The notes below the pieces were generated by a model that worked only from the letters and a program-made list of their open reading frames with translations, was not told the DNA's origin and searched no databases. Positions 57,075 to 64,000 of a stretch of DNA of 64,000 nt are shown piece after piece. Both the position numbers and the translations under genes were made by a program. Position 1 is the stretch's first letter, and each line of letters begins with the position of its first letter. Origin of the DNA: an uncultured Collinsella sp. (lineage in GTDB: Bacteria; Actinomycetota; Coriobacteriia; Coriobacteriales; Coriobacteriaceae); the NCBI GenBank assembly GCA_900768435.1, contig CAAGCW010000028.1:1-64000 (forward strand). The letters are read 5' to 3'.

Positions 57075-57749
57075 ATGCAGTACGAGATCGGCGGAGGGGC
57101 TTTCCCGGTTGTTACGTGCAACCTTAGCGACGGCGAATCCATGATCACCGAAAGCGGTGCCATGGTCTGGATGACCCCCAACATGGAGATGTCCACCTCG
57201 GGCGGTGGCATAGGCAAGATGTTCTCTAAGGCTTTTTCGGGTGAGGCGTTGTTCCAAAACATTTGGACCGCGCACGGCGATGGCATGATTGCGTTTGGCT
57301 CTTGCTTCCCCGGCCGCATTATACCGATCGAGATTGGCCCTGGTAAGAGCTGGATTTTGCAGAAGCGTTCGTTCCTTGCCGCGGAAAGTGGTGTTGAGCT
57401 GAGCATCCACTTTAACAAGAAGGCAAAGACCGGCGTCTTTGGCGGCGAGGGTTTTATCATGCAAAAGCTCACGGGCTCGGGTATTGCCTTTGCCGAGATC
57501 GACGGCGACCTAGTTGAGTACGAGCTTGCTGCTGGCCAGCAAATGATTGTAGATACCGGCAACGTGGCCGGCTTTGAGGAGACGGTGAGCATCGACGCGC
57601 AGATGGTCAAGGGCGTCAAAAACATCATGTTTGGCGGTGAAGGCGTGTTTAACACTGTGCTCACCGGTCCGGGGCGCATCTGGCTGCAGACAATGCCCAT
57701 TTCCAATCTTGCGGCAGCAGTGGCTTCGATGACCAACAACAATAACTAA
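57075..57749 (+). CDS. AIM24/TIGR00266 family protein
   Basis: The 224-residue protein matches the bacterial AIM24-like family: QYEIGGGAFPVVTCNLSDGE, then SGAMVWMTPNMEMSTSGGG, GFIMQKLTGSG and ending with FNTVLTGPGRIWLQTMPISN. These proteins form a beta-rich fold; no enzymatic role is established. No signal peptide or membrane helix is seen. GAAAGGAGA precedes the ATG. It stands alone between the two-component operon and the convergent CLC gene. Confidence 0.9.
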   Translation: MQYEIGGGAFPVVTCNLSDGESMITESGAMVWMTPNMEMSTSGGGIGKMFSKAFSGEALFQNIWTAHGDGMIAFGSCFPGRIIPIEIGPGKSWILQKRSFLAAESGVELSIHFNKKAKTGVFGGEGFIMQKLTGSGIAFAEIDGDLVEYELAAGQQMIVDTGNVAGFEETVSIDAQMVKGVKNIMFGGEGVFNTVLTGPGRIWLQTMPISNLAAAVASMTNNNN

Positions 57750-57763
57750 TCGCGTATAGGATG

Positions 57764-57802
57764 ACGCGCGCGGCGGGCCTGGCCTGTCGTGCGCGTTTTT
57801 TG
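57764..57802 (+). terminator. Terminator between the AIM24 and CLC genes
   Basis: ACGCGC and GCGCGT close an imperfect hairpin with inner GGCC pairing, followed by TTTTTT. Confidence 0.65.
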
Positions 57803-57818
57803 GTGGCAAACGCCCTGT

Positions 57819-59063
57819 TTATCGGGTGCGGCTGTGCTCCTGCAGCGCATAGATCGACTTATCCATGTTGAACAGGTAGGCCACGACGCAGACAATAAAG
57901 AACGTCGGCAGACTGCTAAAGCCAAAGACCTCGCAGCCAATGAGGATCGGCGCGAGTAGCGTGTTGGTGGCGCTGCCAAAGACGGCGGCGTATCCCAGCG
58001 CGGCGCAGGGCTCGACGGGCATGCCGAGAATTCCGGCGAGCACGACACCCAGGCTGGTTCCGATGGAGAACAACGGCGTCACCTCACCACCTTGATATCC
58101 TGCGGCAAGCGTGGCGATGGTGAGTGTGAATTTGAGCGCCCAGTCCCAAGGCATGATGGTGACCTTGCCGTCACCGTTGAGCGCCGCCGATATCAGGTTG
58201 GTGCCAAGGCCGCAGTATCGCCCCTGCCACAGAACGAACAGAATCGCCGACAGCGCAAGGCCCATAACGGCAACGCGTATGTAAGGGCTGGGGAGCAGCC
58301 GCGCTGCAAGGGTCTTGGCATGGGCAAGGCACCAGGCAAAAGCGCCACCTACCATACCAAACGCGATACCCAACAACGCCAGCCGTCCAAGACCGTGGAG
58401 GTCGAGCGCATACGAGGCGGTAATGGCGACCTCAAACTTCTCGAGCCCCAGGGCGCCGGAGGTCATGCTTGCGGCAAGCGAAGCCGTAAGCGCGGGAAAC
58501 AACGTGCGGTATTCCATGCGTCCGGCGACCAGCACCTCGACCGCAAAGACCGTGGCGGCGAGGGGCGTTCGGAAGAGTCCGGCAAAGCCGGCGGCCATGC
58601 CGATAAGCAAAAACGTGTTGCCGGGTTCTCGGAAAGGTAGACGTCGGCCGATCCAATGCGAGACGGTTGCGCCGATCTGCACGGCTACGCCTTCGCGTCC
58701 CGCGCTGCCGCCAAAGAGATGCGTGGCCCACGTGCTCAGCATAATGAGCGGCACCAGACGCGGGGAGATGGCGTCCTCGCGTCCGTGACCTACGTCGAAT
58801 ACTAAGCTCATGCCCCGATCGGTGCCTTTGCCCCAGGTGCGGTAGGCAAATACGATGGCCAAGCCCATGAGGGCGAGGAAGGGAAGGAGCAGTACGATGT
58901 GCTCGTCACGGAAGGCGCCAATTGCCAGGAGCACACGACCAAAAAGGGCACAGATGGCGCCAACGATAACGCCGATAGGGATTCCGACGGCACCCATAAG
59001 CACGAGGCAACTATAGGTGTTGACCAGGCGTTTAATTCTGCTCGATGCGCTGCTTTCCGACAC
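57819..59063 (-). CDS. CLC-type fluoride/proton antiporter (CLC-F)
   Basis: Membrane exporter of 414 residues and about ten or more helices. The gate region reads FGGSAGREGVAVQIG. Fluoride-specific CLC proteins have GREG followed by T or V at this place, where chloride CLCs have GREGP or GKEGP. AAGYQGGEVTPLF also matches the family. A fluoride riboswitch lies directly upstream, which strongly supports the fluoride role. I choose the GTG at 59063 (GGAGGA just ahead). The longer frame to 59123 would start inside the riboswitch terminator. Confidence 0.9.
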   Translation of the reverse strand: MSESSASSRIKRLVNTYSCLVLMGAVGIPIGVIVGAICALFGRVLLAIGAFRDEHIVLLLPFLALMGLAIVFAYRTWGKGTDRGMSLVFDVGHGREDAISPRLVPLIMLSTWATHLFGGSAGREGVAVQIGATVSHWIGRRLPFREPGNTFLLIGMAAGFAGLFRTPLAATVFAVEVLVAGRMEYRTLFPALTASLAASMTSGALGLEKFEVAITASYALDLHGLGRLALLGIAFGMVGGAFAWCLAHAKTLAARLLPSPYIRVAVMGLALSAILFVLWQGRYCGLGTNLISAALNGDGKVTIMPWDWALKFTLTIATLAAGYQGGEVTPLFSIGTSLGVVLAGILGMPVEPCAALGYAAVFGSATNTLLAPILIGCEVFGFSSLPTFFIVCVVAYLFNMDKSIYALQEHSRTR

Positions 59064-59076
59064 TTCTCCTCCAAAA

Positions 59077-59184
59077 CAAAAAAGACTCCTGCCGCGGCGT
59101 GATGCCCAAGGGATATCACGCAACAGCAGAAGTCATCAGCAACAAGGCGGTTTAGGGCGACGCGACAGTTTTACTGACGCACCC
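59077..59184 (-). ncRNA. Fluoride riboswitch (crcB motif) with intrinsic terminator
   Basis: On the minus strand the leader reads GGGTGCG... then CGTCGCCC, TAAACCGCC and CTGATGACTTCTGCTG. This is the conserved crcB-motif arrangement (a stem, then UAAAC-GCC and UGAUG-C-CU-CUG). GACTTCTGCTG then pairs with CGGCAGGAGTC before TTTTTTG, a terminator that would compete with the fluoride-bound fold. The next gene encodes a CLC-F exporter, a classic partner. The exact 5' end is approximate. Confidence 0.85.
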
Positions 59185-59290
59185 AACGGAGACAATCATT
59201 CCGCAGCGGCATCATAGCGGCGGGCGCGGTTTGGGTCAAATGGTTGCCTTGGGACAGTCTTGGCGCCCGCCCGCGCCCTCGTTTCCCCAT

Positions 59291-59330
59291 ATAAAACCTG
59301 CCAAAATAAACCTGTCCCTTTTTGGTAGGT
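59291..59330. repeat. CCTGCCAAAA repeat, copy 5
   Basis: CCTGCCAAAATAAACCTGTC then CCTTTTTGGTAGG, with ATAAAA before it. It lies between divergent genes (riboswitch-CLC and the ABC ATPase), so it does not follow a gene in either direction. Confidence 0.7.
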
Positions 59331-59379
59331 GGGAAATGGGTAATACTAAAGAGTTATCCGACCAGATGGGAATTAATCG

Positions 59380-60081
59380 ATGGCCTATATCGAATTCAAA
59401 GACGTCATCAAAGCATACGGCGAAGGCGACGCCCGCATCCACGCGCTCGACGGCGCGAGCTTTACGGTCGAGCGCGGCGAGCTCGCCATCATTCTGGGTG
59501 CTTCGGGCGCCGGCAAGACCACGGCCCTCAACATTCTGGGCGGCATGGATACGGCAACTTCTGGCACCGTGACGGTGGACGGGCGTGACGTGAGCTCTGC
59601 CAACGAGGCTCAGCTTGTGGAATACCGTCGCGCTGACGTCGGCTTTGTCTTTCAGTTCTACAATCTGGTCCCTAACCTGACGGCGCTTGAGAACGTCGAA
59701 CTCGCGGCGCAGATCTGCCCCGATTCGCTCGATGCCGAGCAAACGCTTCGCCAGGTTGGCCTGGGCGACCGCCTCGCTAACTTTCCGGCGCAGCTTTCGG
59801 GCGGCGAGCAGCAGCGCGTATCCATCGCCCGCGCGCTGGCCAAGAACCCCAAGCTGCTTTTGTGCGACGAGCCTACGGGTGCACTCGACTACAAAACCGG
59901 CAAGCAGATCTTGCAGCTGCTACAGGACACTTGCCGCAAGCAGGGCATTACGGTCATTATCATCACCCACAACTCTGCGCTGGCGCCCATGGCCGATCGC
60001 CTGATTCGCTTTAAGAGCGGCCGCGTGGAGAGCGAGACAGTCCAGCAAAATCCCGTGCCGATCGAGACGATCGAGTGGTAG
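59380..60081 (+). CDS. ABC transporter ATPase, MacB/LolD-like
   Basis: Cytoplasmic ATPase of 233 residues. Walker A is GASGAGKTT (~residue 40), followed by VGFVFQFYNLVPNLTALENV, signature LSGGEQQR, Walker B LLLCDEPTGALD and the switch His in IIITHNS. This is the type that pairs with FtsX-like permeases. GATGGGA lies before the ATG. The permease starts 5 nt after its stop. Such pairs export peptides, lipids or signals; the sequence does not show which. Confidence 0.92.
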   Translation: MAYIEFKDVIKAYGEGDARIHALDGASFTVERGELAIILGASGAGKTTALNILGGMDTATSGTVTVDGRDVSSANEAQLVEYRRADVGFVFQFYNLVPNLTALENVELAAQICPDSLDAEQTLRQVGLGDRLANFPAQLSGGEQQRVSIARALAKNPKLLLCDEPTGALDYKTGKQILQLLQDTCRKQGITVIIITHNSALAPMADRLIRFKSGRVESETVQQNPVPIETIEW

Positions 60082-60086
60082 CGCCC

Positions 60087-62852
60087 ATGGACCAGGACCG
60101 CCAAAACAGCCAGCGCCGCGATGCGCAGAACACGGAGCGCGAGCAGGATTTTACGACCTACCGCACCGCCCAAAGCTCAAACGATATGGTGCCGACGGTT
60201 TTTCGCCGTGGCATCTACCGCACAATCCGAGGCAGTCTTAAGCGCTTCTTATCCATCGTGGTCATCACCGCGCTCGGTGTGAGCGTGATGTGCGGCCTTA
60301 AGGCGGGGTGCGAGGACTTGTGCGATTCGGTTGACGCCTACTTTGACCAGCAGAATGTTTATGACATTAACGTGCAGTCGACCTATGGTCTGACCGATGA
60401 CGATCTTGCTGCGATCCAAGAGGTCGATGGCGTCGAGACGGCCGAGGGCATCTATACCGAGACCGCCTATACCGCCGTGGGTACGACGCGCGAGCGTGTC
60501 GTCGTACAGAGCCTCTCCAAAGAGAATATTGACCAACCGGTGCTAGTACGCGGCGAGCTGCCCGAGACTTCGGGCGAAGTGGCAGTGACCTCACGTTTTT
60601 TGAAGGCTTCGGGCAAGAAAATCGGCGATACGGTGAGCTTTGCCGCCAACGATGCGAGCTCGTCGAACCAAAGCGCCAAGGACCAGTTTGCCGATGGGGA
60701 CTACACCATCACGGCTGAGGTCCTCGATCCCACTGATGTGAGCTCCGACTCGACAGTCAACGCCTTTCGCGCTGCTTCGACTGCGGACTACAAGTTCTAC
60801 GTGAGCGAGGACGCCGCGACATCTTCTTCCTACTCCGCTGTCCACGTGGTCGTCGAGGGAGCCAAGAGCCTCAACTCCTATTCGGATGCCTACTCGGCAA
60901 AGATCAATGAGGTCAAGGGCAATATCGAGAAGATCCGCGAGGAGCGTGAGAAGGCGCGCGCTCAGGAGCTGACGGTCGACACACCGGCGAGCTTGGACGC
61001 GGCTGAGCGTCAGGCGAATATGGTCTTTGGGATCGAGCAGGACAACATCAATCGCATGGCCGAGGGCAGCGACGAGCGTGCGCAGGCGCAAGCTGACCTG
61101 GACCAGCGCCGTGCCGCCGCCGACCAGCAGTTTGCCGATGCCCGCGCCGAGCTCTCTGACCTGGGCGAATGCACCTGGTACATCCAGGACCGCGGCAATA
61201 TCGCAAGCTATTCGAGCGTCGAGAGCGATAGTTCTTCGATCGAGGCCATCGCCACGGTGTTCCCGTTCATCTTCTTTATCGTCGCCGTGCTTATCAGCCT
61301 CACCACCGCCACCCGCATGGTCGAGGAGGAGCGCACGCTTATTGGCCTGTACAAGGCGCTCGGCTATTCACGCGGGCGTATCCTGTCCAAATATGTGGAC
61401 TACTCGCTGTGGGCGTGTCTGATCGGTGGCGTGCTCGGCAATATCATCGGATTTGTGGGTCTGCCGCTGTTCTTGTTTACGGTGTTCGACGACATGTACT
61501 CGCTGCCCCAGATGTTGCTTTCGTACGACATCGTGTCCTCAATCGTCTCGGTGGCGCTGTTTGCCGTGGGCGTGGTGGGAGCCACGATTATCGCCTGCCG
61601 CCACGAGATGGCCGAGACCCCTGCCTCGCTCATGCGCCCCAAGGCTCCGCGCGCCGGCTCGCGCATTCTGCTCGAGCGCATCGGCTTTATCTGGCACCGC
61701 ATGGGCTTTTTGAACAAGGTCGCTGCACGCAACCTGTTCCGCTACAAAAAGCGCGCCTTTATGACCATCTTTGGCATTGCGGGCTGCACGGCGCTTGTGA
61801 TTTGCGGCATGGGCATCCGTGATACGTCGGTCGCGCTGTCGCCCAAGCAGTACGGCCACATCACACGCTACGATTTGCTGGCGGTCGCCAACCCCGATGA
61901 TTTTTCGCAGACGTGCGCGGCGTTGGATGAGCGCAGTGCAGCCAAGGATTCCAACGTGACCGTGACTTCGACGCTGCCGATTATGACAGACAACGTAACC
62001 TTTACATTTGACGGTAAGAGCGAGACCGTGCAGCTCATCGTGATTCCCGACGACCGCACGGGTGACTTGGGCGATTACGTGCGCCTGGAGGATGAGTCCA
62101 AAGAACCGCTCGCCCTGCGTGACGGGGATGTGTATTTGAGCAAGAGCTCTCAGCTGGTGCTGGGGATCAAGCCGGGTGACACGGCGCAGGTCCAGGATTC
62201 GTCGCTCAACGTCGCCAAGGTCAAGGTCAGCGACATCTCGCTCAACTATCTGGGTAACACGCTTTACATGACGCAGGGCACCTATGAGCGCGCGTTCGGC
62301 CGAAGCGCGCGCCTCAACGGCATCCTTGCGCTGCTTAAGGGTTCGTCGGCCGATCAGATTGCGTTTACCAACCGTCTTAAGAGCGATGGTTGGATTACGC
62401 TGTCGAGTACCGCCGAGCATTGGGAAAACTATGAGGCAAACTTTACGATTATTAATTCGGTCGTGGTGCTTGTGACCTTTATGGCGGCGTGCCTGTCGTT
62501 TGTGGTGGTATTTACGTTGTCTAACACCAACATCTCGGAGCGCGAACGCGAGCTGGCGACTATCAAGGTGCTGGGCTTCCGTCGTGGCGAGGTGCACCAT
62601 TACGTCAACAAGGAGACGTTGATTCTTACGGCGATCGGAGCCGCGCTGGGCGTGCCGCTGGGCGGCTTGCTGGCCGAGAGCTTTACCTACATTTTGCAGA
62701 TGCCGTCGCTGTACTTTGACGTCGAGGTCGAGCCGCTGAGCTACGTGCTTGCCGTGGTGCTTTCCTTCGGCTTTACGATCATCGTCAACCTCGCTACCAA
62801 TCGCACCCTCAATAAGATCGACATGGTCGGTGCCCTCAAGAGCGCCGAGTAG
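60087..62852 (+). CDS. FtsX-family ABC permease with long extracytoplasmic coiled-coil
   Basis: The 921-residue permease has a polar N-terminal tail (~50 residues), a first helix at ~60-80 (FLSIVVITALGVSVMCGLKA), then an extracytoplasmic domain of ~310 residues. That domain includes a long charged helix (NIEKIREEREKARAQEL; DERAQAQADLDQRRAAADQQ). Three helices follow (~395-500), then another extracytoplasmic domain and three C-terminal helices. This is the duplicated FtsX layout of large permeases. The ATG at 60087 lies 5 nt after the ATPase gene. A CCTGCCAAAA terminator abuts its stop codon. Confidence 0.9.
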   Translation: MDQDRQNSQRRDAQNTEREQDFTTYRTAQSSNDMVPTVFRRGIYRTIRGSLKRFLSIVVITALGVSVMCGLKAGCEDLCDSVDAYFDQQNVYDINVQSTYGLTDDDLAAIQEVDGVETAEGIYTETAYTAVGTTRERVVVQSLSKENIDQPVLVRGELPETSGEVAVTSRFLKASGKKIGDTVSFAANDASSSNQSAKDQFADGDYTITAEVLDPTDVSSDSTVNAFRAASTADYKFYVSEDAATSSSYSAVHVVVEGAKSLNSYSDAYSAKINEVKGNIEKIREEREKARAQELTVDTPASLDAAERQANMVFGIEQDNINRMAEGSDERAQAQADLDQRRAAADQQFADARAELSDLGECTWYIQDRGNIASYSSVESDSSSIEAIATVFPFIFFIVAVLISLTTATRMVEEERTLIGLYKALGYSRGRILSKYVDYSLWACLIGGVLGNIIGFVGLPLFLFTVFDDMYSLPQMLLSYDIVSSIVSVALFAVGVVGATIIACRHEMAETPASLMRPKAPRAGSRILLERIGFIWHRMGFLNKVAARNLFRYKKRAFMTIFGIAGCTALVICGMGIRDTSVALSPKQYGHITRYDLLAVANPDDFSQTCAALDERSAAKDSNVTVTSTLPIMTDNVTFTFDGKSETVQLIVIPDDRTGDLGDYVRLEDESKEPLALRDGDVYLSKSSQLVLGIKPGDTAQVQDSSLNVAKVKVSDISLNYLGNTLYMTQGTYERAFGRSARLNGILALLKGSSADQIAFTNRLKSDGWITLSSTAEHWENYEANFTIINSVVVLVTFMAACLSFVVVFTLSNTNISERERELATIKVLGFRRGEVHHYVNKETLILTAIGAALGVPLGGLLAESFTYILQMPSLYFDVEVEPLSYVLAVVLSFGFTIIVNLATNRTLNKIDMVGALKSAE

Positions 62853-62892
62853 CCTGCCAAAAAGGGACAGGTTTATTTTGGCAGGTTTTATC
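62853..62892 (+). terminator. CCTGCCAAAA repeat, copy 6, abutting the permease stop codon
   Basis: A perfect 10-bp stem (CCTGCCAAAA/TTTTGGCAGG) and TTTTATC begin at the base right after the TAG. Nearly identical to copy 4. Confidence 0.82.
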
Positions 62893-63051
62893 GGGGCAAA
62901 CGCCGGACAACCATTAGGTGGCCCGGCGTTTGCCCCGTCAAACGGGCTTTCCATTTGCCTTTCATTCTATTTGGTTTTCGCTCGCAGGCGTGGATGAGAG
63001 GCTCTCTTTGGCCTTCGAGATTGGGCTTGTATGGGTCGTATGCCACAAAAT

Positions 63052-63191
63052 GGGCCTATCTACTACGTTTGCTACCACACCCTCGACCGTGACAAAGATT
63101 ATGAAATTAAAACCGCAGGTAGAGGGCTTGCCAGTTTTCGGAAAAGGCGGGTATGGTCGGCCCTCTCGAGTTAAACGTAGTAAATAGGCCC
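63052..63191. repeat. 140-nt inverted-repeat element with TAAAACCGCAG core
   Basis: GGGCCTATCTACTACGTTT (63052-63070) is inverted at 63173-63191 with one mismatch. The interior has TTAAAACCGCAGGTAGAGGG, GTTTTCGG and GTATGGTCGG, partly like the cores at 17.7 and 25.8 kb. Its right half recurs at 111-180. It fills much of the 62893-63366 gap. Confidence 0.7.
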
Positions 63192-63253
63192 TTTTCTTGG
63201 CGCGCGGTCAGCTCAATGCTAATCTCCGTGCCGGAACTGACCCAGTTGTTTGT

Positions 63254-63322
63254 AAGTTGCGGTGATATACGGACTGTTTGGCGCTTTGGAGCTTCAAAAC
63301 AGTCCCTATCTCACCGCAACTT
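63254..63322. repeat. Long hairpin near the right edge
   Basis: AAGTTGCGGTGATATACGGA continuing CTGTTT pairs with AAACAGTCCCTATCTCACCG continuing CAACTT, with two or three mismatches. The loop is about 16 nt. It lies downstream of the convergent genes at 62852 and 63367. No second copy is seen. Confidence 0.65.
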
Positions 63323-63366
63323 AGGAGAAGGGCGGGGGCGGTTGGGTGCTGGTGGGTCGGAGCGTG

Positions 63367-64000
63367 TTAGGCCTGTTTGCGGTGCTTCCATTGTTTGCGG
63401 CACCAGCGCATGAGCGCCTTTATGACGGGAATCGTGATGAGGATGATCCATGCAGGATGGGGCTGTCCCAAACAGAGCCACATGTAGAGGAACCAAGCGA
63501 TGGCGGCTGCCGGGTAGATGACCTCGATCAGCTTAGACAGGTGGCGCCGATCGATAAAGTCACCAATCGCGTAGTAGACGGGAACCAGAAAGACGAGGAA
63601 AAGCCCCATGCCCCATGTGCCGTAGACAATGCCGAGCACCAGATAGGCGAGAGTGACAAGTGCGGGGAAGGGGAATTTGTTCCATGCACGTCCGACCTTG
63701 GTGTGGAAATGCTTGCCATGATGGTCGAGCTTGTCGTGTGCTTCCTTCCAGCTGGAAAACGTCTCGCCGTCGATGGTGACGGTGCCATCGTCATTGGTGC
63801 GCACGCTATGTCCATCGTCCTCAAGCGTATCGATATGCACGCCGCCCGGCCCCACATGCACCTCTTCGCCCTTGCGCTCGTTGGTCACATGGATGCCGCT
63901 CCAGCCAACATGGACTTCCTCGCCTTTATTGGGATCAATGACGTGGATACCGCGCGCGAGGGAAATATCGACAAGTGGTTTGTCGCCGCAATCGGCGTGC
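63367..64000 (-). CDS. Membrane protein with N-terminal tandem repeats, 5' end beyond the window
   Basis: The frame is open from the right window edge to the stop at 63367, so the gene is partial at its 5' end; a GTG at 63888 is only an internal candidate start. The visible N-terminal part has imperfect repeats of about 18 residues (RGIHVIDPNKGEEVHVGWSG, then NERKGEEVHVGPGGVHID). A Lys/His-rich stretch and three to four membrane helices (FPFPALVTLAYLVLGIVYGT; LFLVFLVPVYYAIGDFI; VIYPAAAIAWFLYMWLCLG; AWIILITIPVIKALM) follow. I cannot name the family; the beta-repeat-plus-helices layout recalls envelope-stress sensor proteins. Function unknown. Confidence 0.75.
   Translation of the reverse strand, partial: HADCGDKPLVDISLARGIHVIDPNKGEEVHVGWSGIHVTNERKGEEVHVGPGGVHIDTLEDDGHSVRTNDDGTVTIDGETFSSWKEAHDKLDHHGKHFHTKVGRAWNKFPFPALVTLAYLVLGIVYGTWGMGLFLVFLVPVYYAIGDFIDRRHLSKLIEVIYPAAAIAWFLYMWLCLGQPHPAWIILITIPVIKALMRWCRKQWKHRKQA

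Overview
The window is 64 kb of a high-GC bacterial chromosome with a fermentative gene set: pyruvate formate-lyase and its activase, a flavodiiron protein, the agmatine deiminase route, both galactose pathways, and many LuxR-type and FtsX-type proteins. Together these fit a gut anaerobe of the class Coriobacteriia, most likely a Collinsella species. That assignment is an inference from gene style; no rRNA is present. I see no rRNA, tRNA, CRISPR array or intact insertion sequence.

Layout. At 0.3-12.7 kb lies a galactose block: lacA, lacB, a lacX-like mutarotase and lacC (tagatose-6-phosphate route), then galT-galK (Leloir route) divergent from a LacI-family regulator, a flavodiiron protein, a DeoR-family regulator and a KbaY/GatY-type class II aldolase that can supply the missing LacD step. 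At 13.4-17.6 kb are a NUDIX-Vsr fusion and a BceAB-like ABC transporter. At 17.9-28.1 kb is an agmatine/putrescine cluster: a membrane LuxR (AguR-like) divergent from putrescine carbamoyltransferase, two antiporters, two agmatine deiminase paralogues, a small protein and a second LuxR. One deiminase has lost its catalytic cysteine, and no carbamate kinase is seen. At 28-39.6 kb are an AlbA_2 regulator, a GNAT protein, DAHP synthase, a MarR-controlled heterodimeric ABC exporter, and an SDR plus KdgT pair. At 40-46.3 kb, pyruvate formate-lyase is encoded as two genes (barrel, then a separate 83-residue glycyl-radical domain), followed by DegV, pflA, mtnN and ysxC. At 46.3-48.1 kb is a lower-GC island with a regulator, a headless partner gene and a secreted-protein/34-residue membrane-protein pair. 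At 48.3-53.6 kb are thrB, thrC, lysC and asd. At 54-64 kb are ogt, a two-component system, an AIM24-family protein, a CLC fluoride transporter behind a fluoride riboswitch, an ABC/FtsX transporter, and a membrane protein cut by the right edge.

The most unusual feature is in the intergenic DNA. It carries several families of long inverted repeats. The clearest has four copies (12.7, 42.5, 48.3 and 53.7 kb). The outer and inner stems differ completely in sequence between copies, but two internal-loop strands are conserved (CGTCCTCGRNCATG and YCTGCGGA). Each copy lies 12-35 nt past a stop codon, in the same orientation as the gene. This looks like a covarying 3'-UTR RNA or an unusual terminator class. 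Other families include a six-copy CCTGCCAAAA hairpin, paired palindromes at 4.8-5.0 and 30.8-30.9 kb, and a 119-nt element at 17.7 and 25.8 kb.
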